The notes beneath the pieces are model-generated. The model ran no database searches. It was given only the letters and a program-made list of their open reading frames with translations, and was not told the origin of the DNA. From Glacieibacterium frigidum (lineage in GTDB: Bacteria; Pseudomonadota; Alphaproteobacteria; Sphingomonadales; Sphingomonadaceae): a stretch of 64,000 nt of DNA. The stretch spans positions 682,001 through 746,000 of the forward strand of contig NZ_VJWA01000001.1 in NCBI RefSeq assembly GCF_007097155.1. The letters run 5' to 3'. Numbering within the stretch: the first letter of the stretch is position 1; every line of letters starts with the position of its first letter. Shown piece by piece: positions 7,351 to 15,230 of the stretch. A program made the position numbers and the translations under genes.

Positions 7351-8637
7351 ATGCGCCGTACCGGGACCTGGGCCTGTCTGCTGCCCGTTGCGCTGGCTGC
7401 CGCACCGCTGCATGCCGAACCCGTCTTCGACAGCCTGAAGGCCGAGATCGCGGCACAGCGGCAGGAGCTCGAAACCCAGCGCCTGCGCCTGCAGAAGCTC
7501 GAGGACCGGTTGCTCGGGCTCAGCCGCGGCACCGCCGCCGCCGACCAGATTGCCGCGCCGTCGCCGCTCGCCCCCGATCCCGCCGCACCGCCGTCGTCGC
7601 CGGTCCCGGGCACCCAGGTCGTCGGCGTCGCGCCGCCCGAGCGCGACCGCGCACCCGAGGTCGCGGTGATGTCCGAACAGGGCGGCATCGTCACCCGCGC
7701 CGGCCAGTTCACCGTCGAGCCCAGCTTCGAATATGCCCGCGCCGACCGCAACCGCGTGATCTTCCGCGGCATCGAGGTGCCGCAGTCGGTGCTCGTCGGC
7801 GTGTTCGATATCAACGAGAGCCGCCAGGACATCCTGACTGCAGCGCTCGGCCTGCGCTACGGCGTCAGTTCGCGGATCGAGCTCAACGGCCGCGTGCCCT
7901 TCGTCTACCGCAACGACGTGTCGGTGCTGACCGCCGCGGCGCCCAACCAGAACAGCAGCGTCGACCGGTCGGACGTGCCGGCACGCGGCCGCAACATCGG
8001 CGATGTCGAGTTCGGCGCGCGGTACCAGCTGACCAGCGGCCGGCGCGGCTTCCCCTATCTGATCGCCGGCATCCAGGCGGTCGCGCCGACGGGGAGCAAC
8101 CCATTTACCGTGCGCCGCGACACCGGCACCGGCGTCGCGCTGCGCTCGGCGACGGGCGCGGGTTTCTGGGGCGTCACCCCGACGCTGACCGCGCTGCTGC
8201 CGACTGACCCGGCGGTGCTGTTCGGCTCGCTCGGCTATACGCGCAACTTCGGGCGCAGCTTCGAAGGGGTGCAGCTCAGCCAGGACGTGCTGATCGACTA
8301 CGTCAAACCCGGCGACGCGATCCAGGGCAGCGCCGGCATCGGTATCTCGCTCAACCCGCGCGTCGCGCTCAGCCTCGGCTATGCGCACAGCTGGTCGTTC
8401 GGGACGCGCACCGTCGGCCGCGCCATCCAGCGCGGCGGGCTGACCGGCCCGACGACCAGCGCGCCGTTCGACAGCCGGCTGCGCGATCTGCAGGTTGCGC
8501 GATTGCTGTTCGGCGTCAGCTACCGCACATCGCCGTCGACGACGGTCAACTGGAACGTCGAGCTGGGTGCAACTGCGGATGCCCCCGACGTCCGCACGAC
8601 GCTGCGCATCCCGTTCAGCTTCGGCGGCCGGAACTAG
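7351..8637 (+). CDS. Outer-membrane beta-barrel with N-terminal coiled coil, FapF-like
   Basis: A 428-residue protein: signal peptide (1-22), coiled coil (about 26-57, heptad pattern in AQRQELETQRLRLQKLEDRL), Pro-rich linker (about 70-102), then a barrel from about 115 with the entry segment GGIVTRAGQFTVEPSFEYAR and repeated amphipathic strands to the end. FapF of Pseudomonas is a trimeric outer-membrane pore of about 430 residues with exactly this order: periplasmic coiled coil, linker, barrel. The length and the 'V-EPSFxY' entry strand agree with it from memory. Inferred role: export channel for the secreted proteins encoded upstream. The gene closes the operon and ends 9 bases from the convergent paoC-like gene. 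Confidence 0.8.
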   Translation: MRRTGTWACLLPVALAAAPLHAEPVFDSLKAEIAAQRQELETQRLRLQKLEDRLLGLSRGTAAADQIAAPSPLAPDPAAPPSSPVPGTQVVGVAPPERDRAPEVAVMSEQGGIVTRAGQFTVEPSFEYARADRNRVIFRGIEVPQSVLVGVFDINESRQDILTAALGLRYGVSSRIELNGRVPFVYRNDVSVLTAAAPNQNSSVDRSDVPARGRNIGDVEFGARYQLTSGRRGFPYLIAGIQAVAPTGSNPFTVRRDTGTGVALRSATGAGFWGVTPTLTALLPTDPAVLFGSLGYTRNFGRSFEGVQLSQDVLIDYVKPGDAIQGSAGIGISLNPRVALSLGYAHSWSFGTRTVGRAIQRGGLTGPTTSAPFDSRLRDLQVARLLFGVSYRTSPSTTVNWNVELGATADAPDVRTTLRIPFSFGGRN

Positions 8638-8646
8638 CCGCCTGAG

Positions 8647-10869
8647 TCACGCGACGGCGGGCAGCTTCTCGAAGAACTTGTCGAGGGTGATCGGATAGTC
8701 GCGGACGCGGACGCCGGTGGCGTTGTAGATCGCGTTCGCCACCGCCGCCGCGACGCCGCAGATCCCGAGCTCGCCGACGCCCTTGGCTTTCATCGGCGAC
8801 GACAGTGGGTCGACCTCGTCGAGGAAGATGACCTCCTGCGCCGGGATATCGGCATGGACGGGCACCTCGTAGGTCGCGAGGTCGTGGTTGACGAAGAAGC
8901 CGAAACGCTTGTCGACAGCGAGCTCCTCCATCAACGCCGCGCCGGCGCCCATCACCATGCCGCCGATGACCTGGCTGCGCGCCGACTTGGGGTTGAGGAT
9001 GCGGCCCGCCGAGCAGACCGCGAGCATGCGCCGAATCCGCGTCTCGCCGGTGTAGCTGTGCACGCCGACCTCGACGAAATGCCCGGCGAAGGTCGACTGC
9101 TGCGCCTTCTCCTCGTTCTTCTCGCCGTATTCGATGCCGTCCTCGGCGACCAGCGGCGCATCATGCGCCGCATCGCGCAGCGACACGCTGCGGTTGCCCG
9201 CGCGCACCTTGCCGCCGGCGAAATCGACCTCGCCCGAGTTGAACCCCAGCTTCTGCGCGACCTGCTCGCGCAGCTTCACGCACGCAGCGTAGACACCAGC
9301 GGTCGAATTATTGCCGCCCCATTGGCCGCCCGATCCCGCCGACACCGGGAAGTCGGAATCGCCGAGCTTCACGACGACGTCCTTCAGGTCGACGCCCGTC
9401 ATCTCGGCCGCGGTCTGGGCGATGATCGTGTAGCTACCGGTGCCGATGTCGGTCATGTCGGTCTCGACCGTCACGACGCCCTTGCTGTCGAGGCGGACGC
9501 GCGCCGCCGACTTCATCTGCATGTTGTTGCGGAAGCCCGCGGCGACGCCCATGCCGACCAGCCACTGGCCGTCGCGGACCTGGCCCGGCTTCGCACTGCG
9601 CTTGCTCCAGCCGAAGCGATCGGCACCTTGGCGCAGGCACTCGACGAGCTGGCGCTGCGAGAAAGGCCGCTCGGGCTTCTCGGGGTCGACCTGCGTGTCG
9701 TTGACGATTCGCACCTCGACCGGGTCCATGCCCAGCTTCTCGGCAAGCTCGTCCATAGCGATCTCGAGCGCCATCAGGCCCGGCGCCTCGCCGGGCGCGC
9801 GCATCGCATTGCCCTCGGGCAGGTCCATCACCGCACGCCGCAGCGAGGTCAGTCGGTTGGCACCGGCATAGAGCAGCTTGGTCTGGGCGGTCGCGGTCTC
9901 GGGGTCGCCCTTGGGCAGGTTGCCCGACACGCTGTCGTGCCCGATTGCGGTCAGCCGGCCGTCGCGCGTCGCGCCGAGGCGGATGCGCTGGATCGTCGCC
10001 GGGCGGTGGGTCGTGTTGTTGGCGACCAGCGGGCGTTGCAGCGTCAGCTTGACCGGCTGCCCGGCAGCCTTTGCGCCGAGCGCCGCGAGCACGACATCGG
10101 CGCGGATGAACAGCTTCGCGCCGAAACCGCCGCCGATGTAGGGCGAGATCACCCGCAACCTGTCCTCGGGCACGGTCAGCGTCTTGGCCAGGTCCTTCTT
10201 CGCCCAGGCGATCATCTGGTTCGACGTCCAGACGGTCAGCTTGTCGCCGTCCCAGCGCGCCAGCGTGGCGTGCGGCTCCATCATCGCGTGGCTCTGGTCG
10301 GGCGTCGTGTAGCGCGCGTCGAGCTTGACCGGCGCCTTGGCATAGGCGGCCTCGAAGGCGCCCTTGCGCGTGATCGGGTTCTCGTTCTCCTTCTCCGGGC
10401 TCTCGGCCTTGTCGGGCGGTGCGGTCGGGGCGAGGGTCGCGAGGTCATGCTTGCCCTTTACGCGGGCATAGTCGACGCGGATGAGATTGGCGGCGGCGCG
10501 AGCCTCTTCGAAGGTCTTGGCGACGACGAGCGCGACGGCCTGGTGATAATGCTCGACGACCGCGCCGCCGAACAGGTGCGCGGTATTGTGCTCGGATAGC
10601 GGCAAGGGCTGCATGTCGAGGGTCGAGACGACCGCAATGACGCCGGGGGCGGCACGCGCCTGCGTCGTGTCCATCGAATTGATCCGGCCCTTGGCGATCG
10701 CCGAGCCGAGGAGGTAGCCGTAGGCGGCGTCGGGCGCGATGTCGTGGCGCTCATAGGCGTAGGGCGCGGTGCCGCTGGTCTTGTACTTGCCGTCGATGCG
10801 ATCGGTCGGCTGGCCGACGATATTCAGCCGGTCGATCGGGTTGGGGCCGGCGGCGGTCTCGAACTTCAT
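8647..10869 (-). CDS. paoC: Aldehyde oxidoreductase, molybdenum-binding subunit
   Basis: A 740-residue catalytic subunit of a xanthine dehydrogenase-family enzyme, matching PaoC (YagR) in length and N-terminus ([20 protein letters not shown]). It holds the molybdopterin cofactor and oxidises aromatic and other aldehydes to acids. Recognisable segments include the molybdopterin-contacting GGGFGAKLF (about 250) and the C-terminal active-site region [10 protein letters not shown], whose Glu is the general base. The start overlaps the FAD subunit stop by ATGA, so the three subunits are co-translated. Folded export with the Tat-tagged small subunit is expected. No PaoD-type cofactor-insertion chaperone is encoded next to it. 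Confidence 0.9.
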   Translation of the reverse strand: MKFETAAGPNPIDRLNIVGQPTDRIDGKYKTSGTAPYAYERHDIAPDAAYGYLLGSAIAKGRINSMDTTQARAAPGVIAVVSTLDMQPLPLSEHNTAHLFGGAVVEHYHQAVALVVAKTFEEARAAANLIRVDYARVKGKHDLATLAPTAPPDKAESPEKENENPITRKGAFEAAYAKAPVKLDARYTTPDQSHAMMEPHATLARWDGDKLTVWTSNQMIAWAKKDLAKTLTVPEDRLRVISPYIGGGFGAKLFIRADVVLAALGAKAAGQPVKLTLQRPLVANNTTHRPATIQRIRLGATRDGRLTAIGHDSVSGNLPKGDPETATAQTKLLYAGANRLTSLRRAVMDLPEGNAMRAPGEAPGLMALEIAMDELAEKLGMDPVEVRIVNDTQVDPEKPERPFSQRQLVECLRQGADRFGWSKRSAKPGQVRDGQWLVGMGVAAGFRNNMQMKSAARVRLDSKGVVTVETDMTDIGTGSYTIIAQTAAEMTGVDLKDVVVKLGDSDFPVSAGSGGQWGGNNSTAGVYAACVKLREQVAQKLGFNSGEVDFAGGKVRAGNRSVSLRDAAHDAPLVAEDGIEYGEKNEEKAQQSTFAGHFVEVGVHSYTGETRIRRMLAVCSAGRILNPKSARSQVIGGMVMGAGAALMEELAVDKRFGFFVNHDLATYEVPVHADIPAQEVIFLDEVDPLSSPMKAKGVGELGICGVAAAVANAIYNATGVRVRDYPITLDKFFEKLPAVA

Positions 10870-11819
10870 GCTGTCCTCGCTTCGGCAAGGACCGCGCCGA
10901 GCGTGCGCTCGACGAGCGGAACCTTGAATTCATTGTCGCGGGTCGGCGTCGCACCCGCGAGCAGGAGCGCGGCAGTGGCCTTGGCACCCTGGGGCAGGGC
11001 GGCCTCGGCATTCTCCCGGCGCCACGGCTTGTGGGCGATGCCGCCGATCGCGACGCGACCGGTGCCGCCCGGCTGGATGACCGCGGCGACCGAGACCAGG
11101 GCGTAGGCGTAAGACGCGCGGTCGCGGACCTTGTGGTAGATGTGGCGGCCGCCGATCGGGGGCGGCAGCGTTACCGCAGTAATCAGCTCGCCGCGCTCAA
11201 GCGTCGTGTCGATGTGCGGCGTGTCGCCGGGCAGCTTGTGGAAGTCGGCAATTGGAATGGTCCGCGTCGTGCCGTCGGGGCGCACCGTCTCGACGGTCGC
11301 GTCGAGGACGCGCATCGCCACCGCCATGTCGCCGGGATAGGTCGCGATGCACGTGTCGCTCACGCCGATCACCGCGAGCTGGCGGCTGTACCCGCCGATC
11401 GCGCCGCAGCCCGACCCCGGGCGACGCTTGTTGCACGGCTGGTTGGGGTCGTAGAAATAGGGGCAGCGCGTGCGCTGGAGCAGATTGCCCGCGGTCGTCG
11501 CCTTGTTGCGCAACTGGCCCGATGCACCCGCGACGATCGCGCGGCTGAGCACACCGTAGTCGCGACGCACGCGGGCGTCTGACGCGAGCTTCGTGTTCGT
11601 TGCCAGCGCGCCGATGCGGAGGTCGCCGTCACGCGTCGCCTCGATCGCGTCGAGCTTGAGGTCGTTGACGTCGACGAGGTGCGCCGGCGCCTCGATCTCC
11701 AGCTTCATCAGGTCGAGCAGGTTGGTGCCGCCAGCGATGAACTTGGCGTTCGGCTGGCGCGCTACCGCCGCAGCGGCCTCGGCCGGCGTGCGGGCACGCT
11801 CATAGGTGAATGGCTTCAT
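10866..11819 (-). CDS. paoB: Aldehyde oxidoreductase, FAD-binding subunit
   Basis: A 317-residue FAD subunit of the three-part aldehyde oxidoreductase. It opens with [20 protein letters not shown] and has the FAD-binding motif [12 protein letters not shown] (about 27-40). A Cys cluster at about residues 120-140 ([20 protein letters not shown] followed by a further Cys) corresponds to the extra [4Fe-4S] site known in E. coli PaoB and absent from ordinary xanthine dehydrogenases. It passes electrons from the iron-sulphur subunit to the acceptor. Four-base overlaps join it to both neighbours. Confidence 0.9.
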   Translation of the reverse strand: MKPFTYERARTPAEAAAAVARQPNAKFIAGGTNLLDLMKLEIEAPAHLVDVNDLKLDAIEATRDGDLRIGALATNTKLASDARVRRDYGVLSRAIVAGASGQLRNKATTAGNLLQRTRCPYFYDPNQPCNKRRPGSGCGAIGGYSRQLAVIGVSDTCIATYPGDMAVAMRVLDATVETVRPDGTTRTIPIADFHKLPGDTPHIDTTLERGELITAVTLPPPIGGRHIYHKVRDRASYAYALVSVAAVIQPGGTGRVAIGGIAHKPWRRENAEAALPQGAKATAALLLAGATPTRDNEFKVPLVERTLGAVLAEARTA

Positions 11820-12442
11820 GCCCGGACCCCCGCGACGTCGTTGATCGCGTCGACGATGTTCGCGTAGGCGCCGCAGCGGCAGATATTGCCGCTCATCCGC
11901 TCGCGCAGCTCGTCGTTGCTCAGGCTCGGCCTAGTCGTCAGGTCGTCGGTGACGTGGCTCGGGATACCCGCCTTGATCTCGGCAAGCACCGCGACCGCCG
12001 AGCAGATCTGGCCCGGGGTGCAATAGCCGCACTGATAGCCGTCGTGCTTGACGAACGCCGCCTGCATCGGGTGCAGGTCGCCGGGCGTGCCGAGCCCTTC
12101 GATCGTCGTGATCTTGTCGCCCTCGTGCATGACCGCGAGGCTGAGGCACGTATTGATGCGGACGCCATCGACGAGCACGGTGCAGGCGCCGCACTGGCCA
12201 TGATCGCAACCCTTCTTGGAGCCGGTCAGTTGCAGGTGCTCGCGCAGCGCGTCGAGCAGGGTGGTGCGGGTGTCGAGCTCCAGCGCGCGACGCTTGCCGT
12301 TGACCTCGAATGCGACCTTCATCAGCTTCGGTGCTTCCACTTTGCCAGGCGCGGCGGTCGCGACCGCCGGCAGGGCCGCCGACGCCGCACCCGCGGCGAG
12401 CACGCCACGCCGCGACAGTCCGAATGCTTCGGGGCTGTCCAT
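11816..12442 (-). CDS. paoA: Aldehyde oxidoreductase, 2Fe-2S subunit with Tat signal
   Basis: A 208-residue iron-sulphur subunit. A twin-arginine export signal ([17 protein letters not shown], about residues 10-30) sends the folded complex to the periplasm. Two [2Fe-2S] clusters are indicated by [15 protein letters not shown] plus a following Cys (plant-type cluster) and by CGYCTPGQ with CRCG further on (second cluster). Two ATG codons stand in tandem (12445 and 12442); GAGG is 5 bases before the second, which I prefer. First gene of the paoABC unit. Confidence 0.9.
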   Translation of the reverse strand: MDSPEAFGLSRRGVLAAGAASAALPAVATAAPGKVEAPKLMKVAFEVNGKRRALELDTRTTLLDALREHLQLTGSKKGCDHGQCGACTVLVDGVRINTCLSLAVMHEGDKITTIEGLGTPGDLHPMQAAFVKHDGYQCGYCTPGQICSAVAVLAEIKAGIPSHVTDDLTTRPSLSNDELRERMSGNICRCGAYANIVDAINDVAGVRA

Positions 12443-12502
12443 CATTACCTCAAGTTCCGGGATTCAGGACAGTCAACGCGCGCAAAGCCGCATTGGCTGC
12501 AC

Positions 12503-12538
12503 AAAAAAAGGGGGGCGTCGCGATGTGCGACACCCCCC
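12503..12538 (-). terminator. Intrinsic terminator of the DUF4394 autotransporter gene
   Basis: On the minus strand a 12-base stem (one C-A mismatch) ending in CCCCCC is followed by seven T residues (A-tract at 12503-12509 on the plus strand). It lies 17 bases past the stop of the minus-strand gene ending at 12555 and separates it from paoA. Confidence 0.8.
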
Positions 12539-12554
12539 GCATGCGTGGGACCGA

Positions 12555-14495
12555 TCAGAACACCAGGCGAAGGCCGCCGGTGATGCCGTTGATGTTGCGG
12601 TCCTTGGCGAACTCGCCGGTGTAATCGACGACGAGCGACAAGGGGCTGGTCGCGCCGCTGACCGTGAAGCCCGCGCCCGCGGTGTAGTAGCTGCGGCGCA
12701 GCGGCGTCGGCGTGAAGGCCAGCGCGCCGTTGTTGCCGGTGCCCGCAAAGCCGAAGCTGAAGGCCGCCTCGCGGTCGTCCTTGAACTCGTAGCGATAGGC
12801 ACCGCGGACTTCGGGACGCACCGTCGCGTTGCCGACGGTGAACTCGCCGCCGACCTTGGCGCCGAAGTTGCCGAGGACCGACTCATAGGTCGTGCGGCCC
12901 AGCGTCAGCGCGCCGATGCCCGTGCCGTCGCTGAACCCGTCGATCTTGACGCGGGCGTAGCGGGCACCGGCGAACGGCTCGAGGACGAAGCCGCCGGCCT
13001 TGATGTTGATGCCGACCGTACCGCCGCCGAAGTAGGTGCGGCTCTCGGTCGTCGAGGCGAAGTCGAGTGCGGTGGTGCCGCCGCCGAACTGCACCGTGCG
13101 GCGCAGGTCGTAATCGGCCTCGCCGTACGAACCGAACAGGTCGATGAAGCCCGGCCCCAGGCGCGCCGTCGCGTACCCGCCGACGAACCAGTTCTCGATC
13201 TTCGAATTACGCGTGCTGCCGAGGCGGACGCGGGCATCGTCGTAGCCGCCGGTGATGCCGACCAGCAGGTTCTCGCGCAGGCGCAGATCGACGCCGCCAA
13301 TGACGCCGGCTGCGCCATACTCGACGCGGCTGCGGTCGGTGGCGGCGTCGTAGCGCCCCTCACGCCCGCTCGCGACGAGGAAGCTGCCGATCTTGGCATC
13401 GCCGCCGACGCGGTTGCCGGTGCCGCCGTCGCGGAAGTCGCGCAGGTAGCGCTGCAGCGTGTCCTGCTGGAACTCGACGGTGCGCAGCGTCACTTCGGGC
13501 AGCAGCGAATAGGCGGCGGGCGTCAGCTGCGACAGTGCATCGGCGCGGGCACCGGGGGCGAGGCCGTCGATCGACGCGAACAGCGCGCCGAGCCCGGCGC
13601 CGGGGACGCCAACGAAATTGTCAAGCGCGCCGCCGACCGCGGTCTGGTTGGCGGTCGTGCCGAAGCTGGCGACGCTCGGCAGCGCGATGGCGAGGCCGGT
13701 GTAGGTCTGGCCCGCGGTGCCGACGGTGCCGATCAGCGTCGCGGCGCCCGTCGCCAGGTTCAGGCTGTACAGCGAGGTCGTGCCCGTCGCCGGCGAGGTG
13801 AAGCTGGCGAGCACGGTGCCGTCGCGGCCGATGTCGAAGCCGGCGGCATCGGTGCTCGTCACGCCGGTCGCGCCGACGGTGAACAGCTGGCCCGAATTGG
13901 GCGACACGGGCGCCGAATTGACGCTGCCCTGCGTCGCCAGAACGCCGCGGCCGGTGTCGATGACGTACAGCGTCGTCGGCGTCGCGCCCGGCAGGTTGTT
14001 GGTATAGGCGGCGGCCGTGACCCGCGGTGCGGTGCCGAAGCCCGCATCACCCGCGGCATAGGCGAGCGGCGCGTCGGTCGCGGCGAGCGCGCCGTTGTCG
14101 GGGTTCAGGCGCAGGTCCTGGCCCGCGCTGGTGACGACGCGAATGCGGTCGACCGACGGGTTGAAGTCGACGCCCGCGGCGGTGCCGGTGATCACCACCG
14201 GCGCACCGAGCGCAGTGGCGCCACCGGTCAGCGGGTTGATCGCATAGACGCGGCCGGTGCTGCCGAGGCCGTAAAGGACGCGCGGCGAGGCGGGGCGATA
14301 GTCGAAGCCGAGCAGCGTTTCGCCCGCCTGCAGGCCGGTCAGCGCGGTGGTCGAGCTGACGGTGCCGGGGGTCGCGCTGTCGACGCGGATCAGGCGGTTG
14401 GCGTTATCAAGGAAATTGACCGGCACGGCGTGCGCCGCGCCACCCGACACGAGCGCCAGCGCAAGGCTGGCGGAGAGCTTCGATCGGATAAACAT
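12555..14495 (-). CDS. DUF4394 protein with autotransporter barrel
   Basis: A 646-residue surface protein. Residues 1-23 are a signal peptide. Residues about 30-260 form a DUF4394 domain, a beta-propeller-like region with repeats such as LLGFDYRPASPRVLYGLGST and RVYAINPLTGGATALG. After a helical linker (about 320-360, ending LLPEVTLRTVEFQQDTLQRY) the last 280 residues form an autotransporter barrel finishing in GGLRLVF. The passenger is unusual in being a DUF4394 propeller rather than the long beta-helix typical of type V secretion. AAGGA precedes the ATG. Its ligand or function is unknown. Confidence 0.85.
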   Translation of the reverse strand: MFIRSKLSASLALALVSGGAAHAVPVNFLDNANRLIRVDSATPGTVSSTTALTGLQAGETLLGFDYRPASPRVLYGLGSTGRVYAINPLTGGATALGAPVVITGTAAGVDFNPSVDRIRVVTSAGQDLRLNPDNGALAATDAPLAYAAGDAGFGTAPRVTAAAYTNNLPGATPTTLYVIDTGRGVLATQGSVNSAPVSPNSGQLFTVGATGVTSTDAAGFDIGRDGTVLASFTSPATGTTSLYSLNLATGAATLIGTVGTAGQTYTGLAIALPSVASFGTTANQTAVGGALDNFVGVPGAGLGALFASIDGLAPGARADALSQLTPAAYSLLPEVTLRTVEFQQDTLQRYLRDFRDGGTGNRVGGDAKIGSFLVASGREGRYDAATDRSRVEYGAAGVIGGVDLRLRENLLVGITGGYDDARVRLGSTRNSKIENWFVGGYATARLGPGFIDLFGSYGEADYDLRRTVQFGGGTTALDFASTTESRTYFGGGTVGINIKAGGFVLEPFAGARYARVKIDGFSDGTGIGALTLGRTTYESVLGNFGAKVGGEFTVGNATVRPEVRGAYRYEFKDDREAAFSFGFAGTGNNGALAFTPTPLRRSYYTAGAGFTVSGATSPLSLVVDYTGEFAKDRNINGITGGLRLVF

Positions 14496-14621
14496 CTATC
14501 ATTTCCTTCGGCAAGTGAGCCGCAGGAACGTGGGCCATGGACAATGGACGCATGATCTTTCCCATTAATCGGTGTCGTGGCGGACGGGACACATTGGTCC
14601 GATGGCAGTTCGCTGCCGAAA

Positions 14622-15230
14622 CTACCAGCGCCAGCGCCAGGCAAATCCGCCGATCAGGACAGGCAGCGTCGCGTACACCATCGGCGCATAGACCGCTGCG
14701 CGCCCGCCCTGCGCGGCAAGGATGGTCGAGACGATCGCGGTGCCACACAGGATCAGCCAGATGATCATGTCGCCCAGCACGGGGGCCCGCTGCGCCGGGG
14801 TCAGGTCGGGACGCCGCAGCACGTCGGCGAACAGCGCCGCCATCGTCGCCGACATGGCGAGGAAGGCGACCCCGTAGATGGTGAACAGCTCCTGCAGCGA
14901 ATGTTCGTCGGGACGGCCGAGGATATAGGCCGAGAAGCTGTCGGCCATCGCCGCGAGCGGGAAGACGAAGACCAGTACGACGAAAACCAGCACGAAGGTC
15001 AGCAGGACCGACAGACCGTCGCCCGGCCCGCGGTGCCGCCGCCAGCGGACATGCGCGTGCCAGAACATGCCGATGATCGCGAAGCCGATCGCGAACGCCG
15101 GCACGTCGGCCAGGCGGCTCCACAGGTCGGTCCCGCCGTTGCCGCCGCCGCCTGCGACCAGCAGCGACACCGCGAACGCGAAGGCTGCGTCGGTGAAGCC
15201 GTCGAGGCGCTCGGCGGAGCGGTCGGTCAT
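14622..15230 (-). CDS. TMEM175-family channel-like membrane protein
   Basis: A 202-residue integral membrane protein with about six hydrophobic segments. The N-terminal RLDGFTDAAFAFAVSLLV is the family signature (Arg, then Phe-Ser/Thr-Asp at the start of helix 1), which lines the pore in bacterial TMEM175 potassium channels. Start ATG 15230 overlaps the glnD stop by ATGA, so translation is coupled to glnD, which is unexpected for a channel. Potassium conductance is known only for some members, so the function is provisional. Confidence 0.8.
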   Translation of the reverse strand: MTDRSAERLDGFTDAAFAFAVSLLVAGGGGNGGTDLWSRLADVPAFAIGFAIIGMFWHAHVRWRRHRGPGDGLSVLLTFVLVFVVLVFVFPLAAMADSFSAYILGRPDEHSLQELFTIYGVAFLAMSATMAALFADVLRRPDLTPAQRAPVLGDMIIWLILCGTAIVSTILAAQGGRAAVYAPMVYATLPVLIGGFAWRWRW

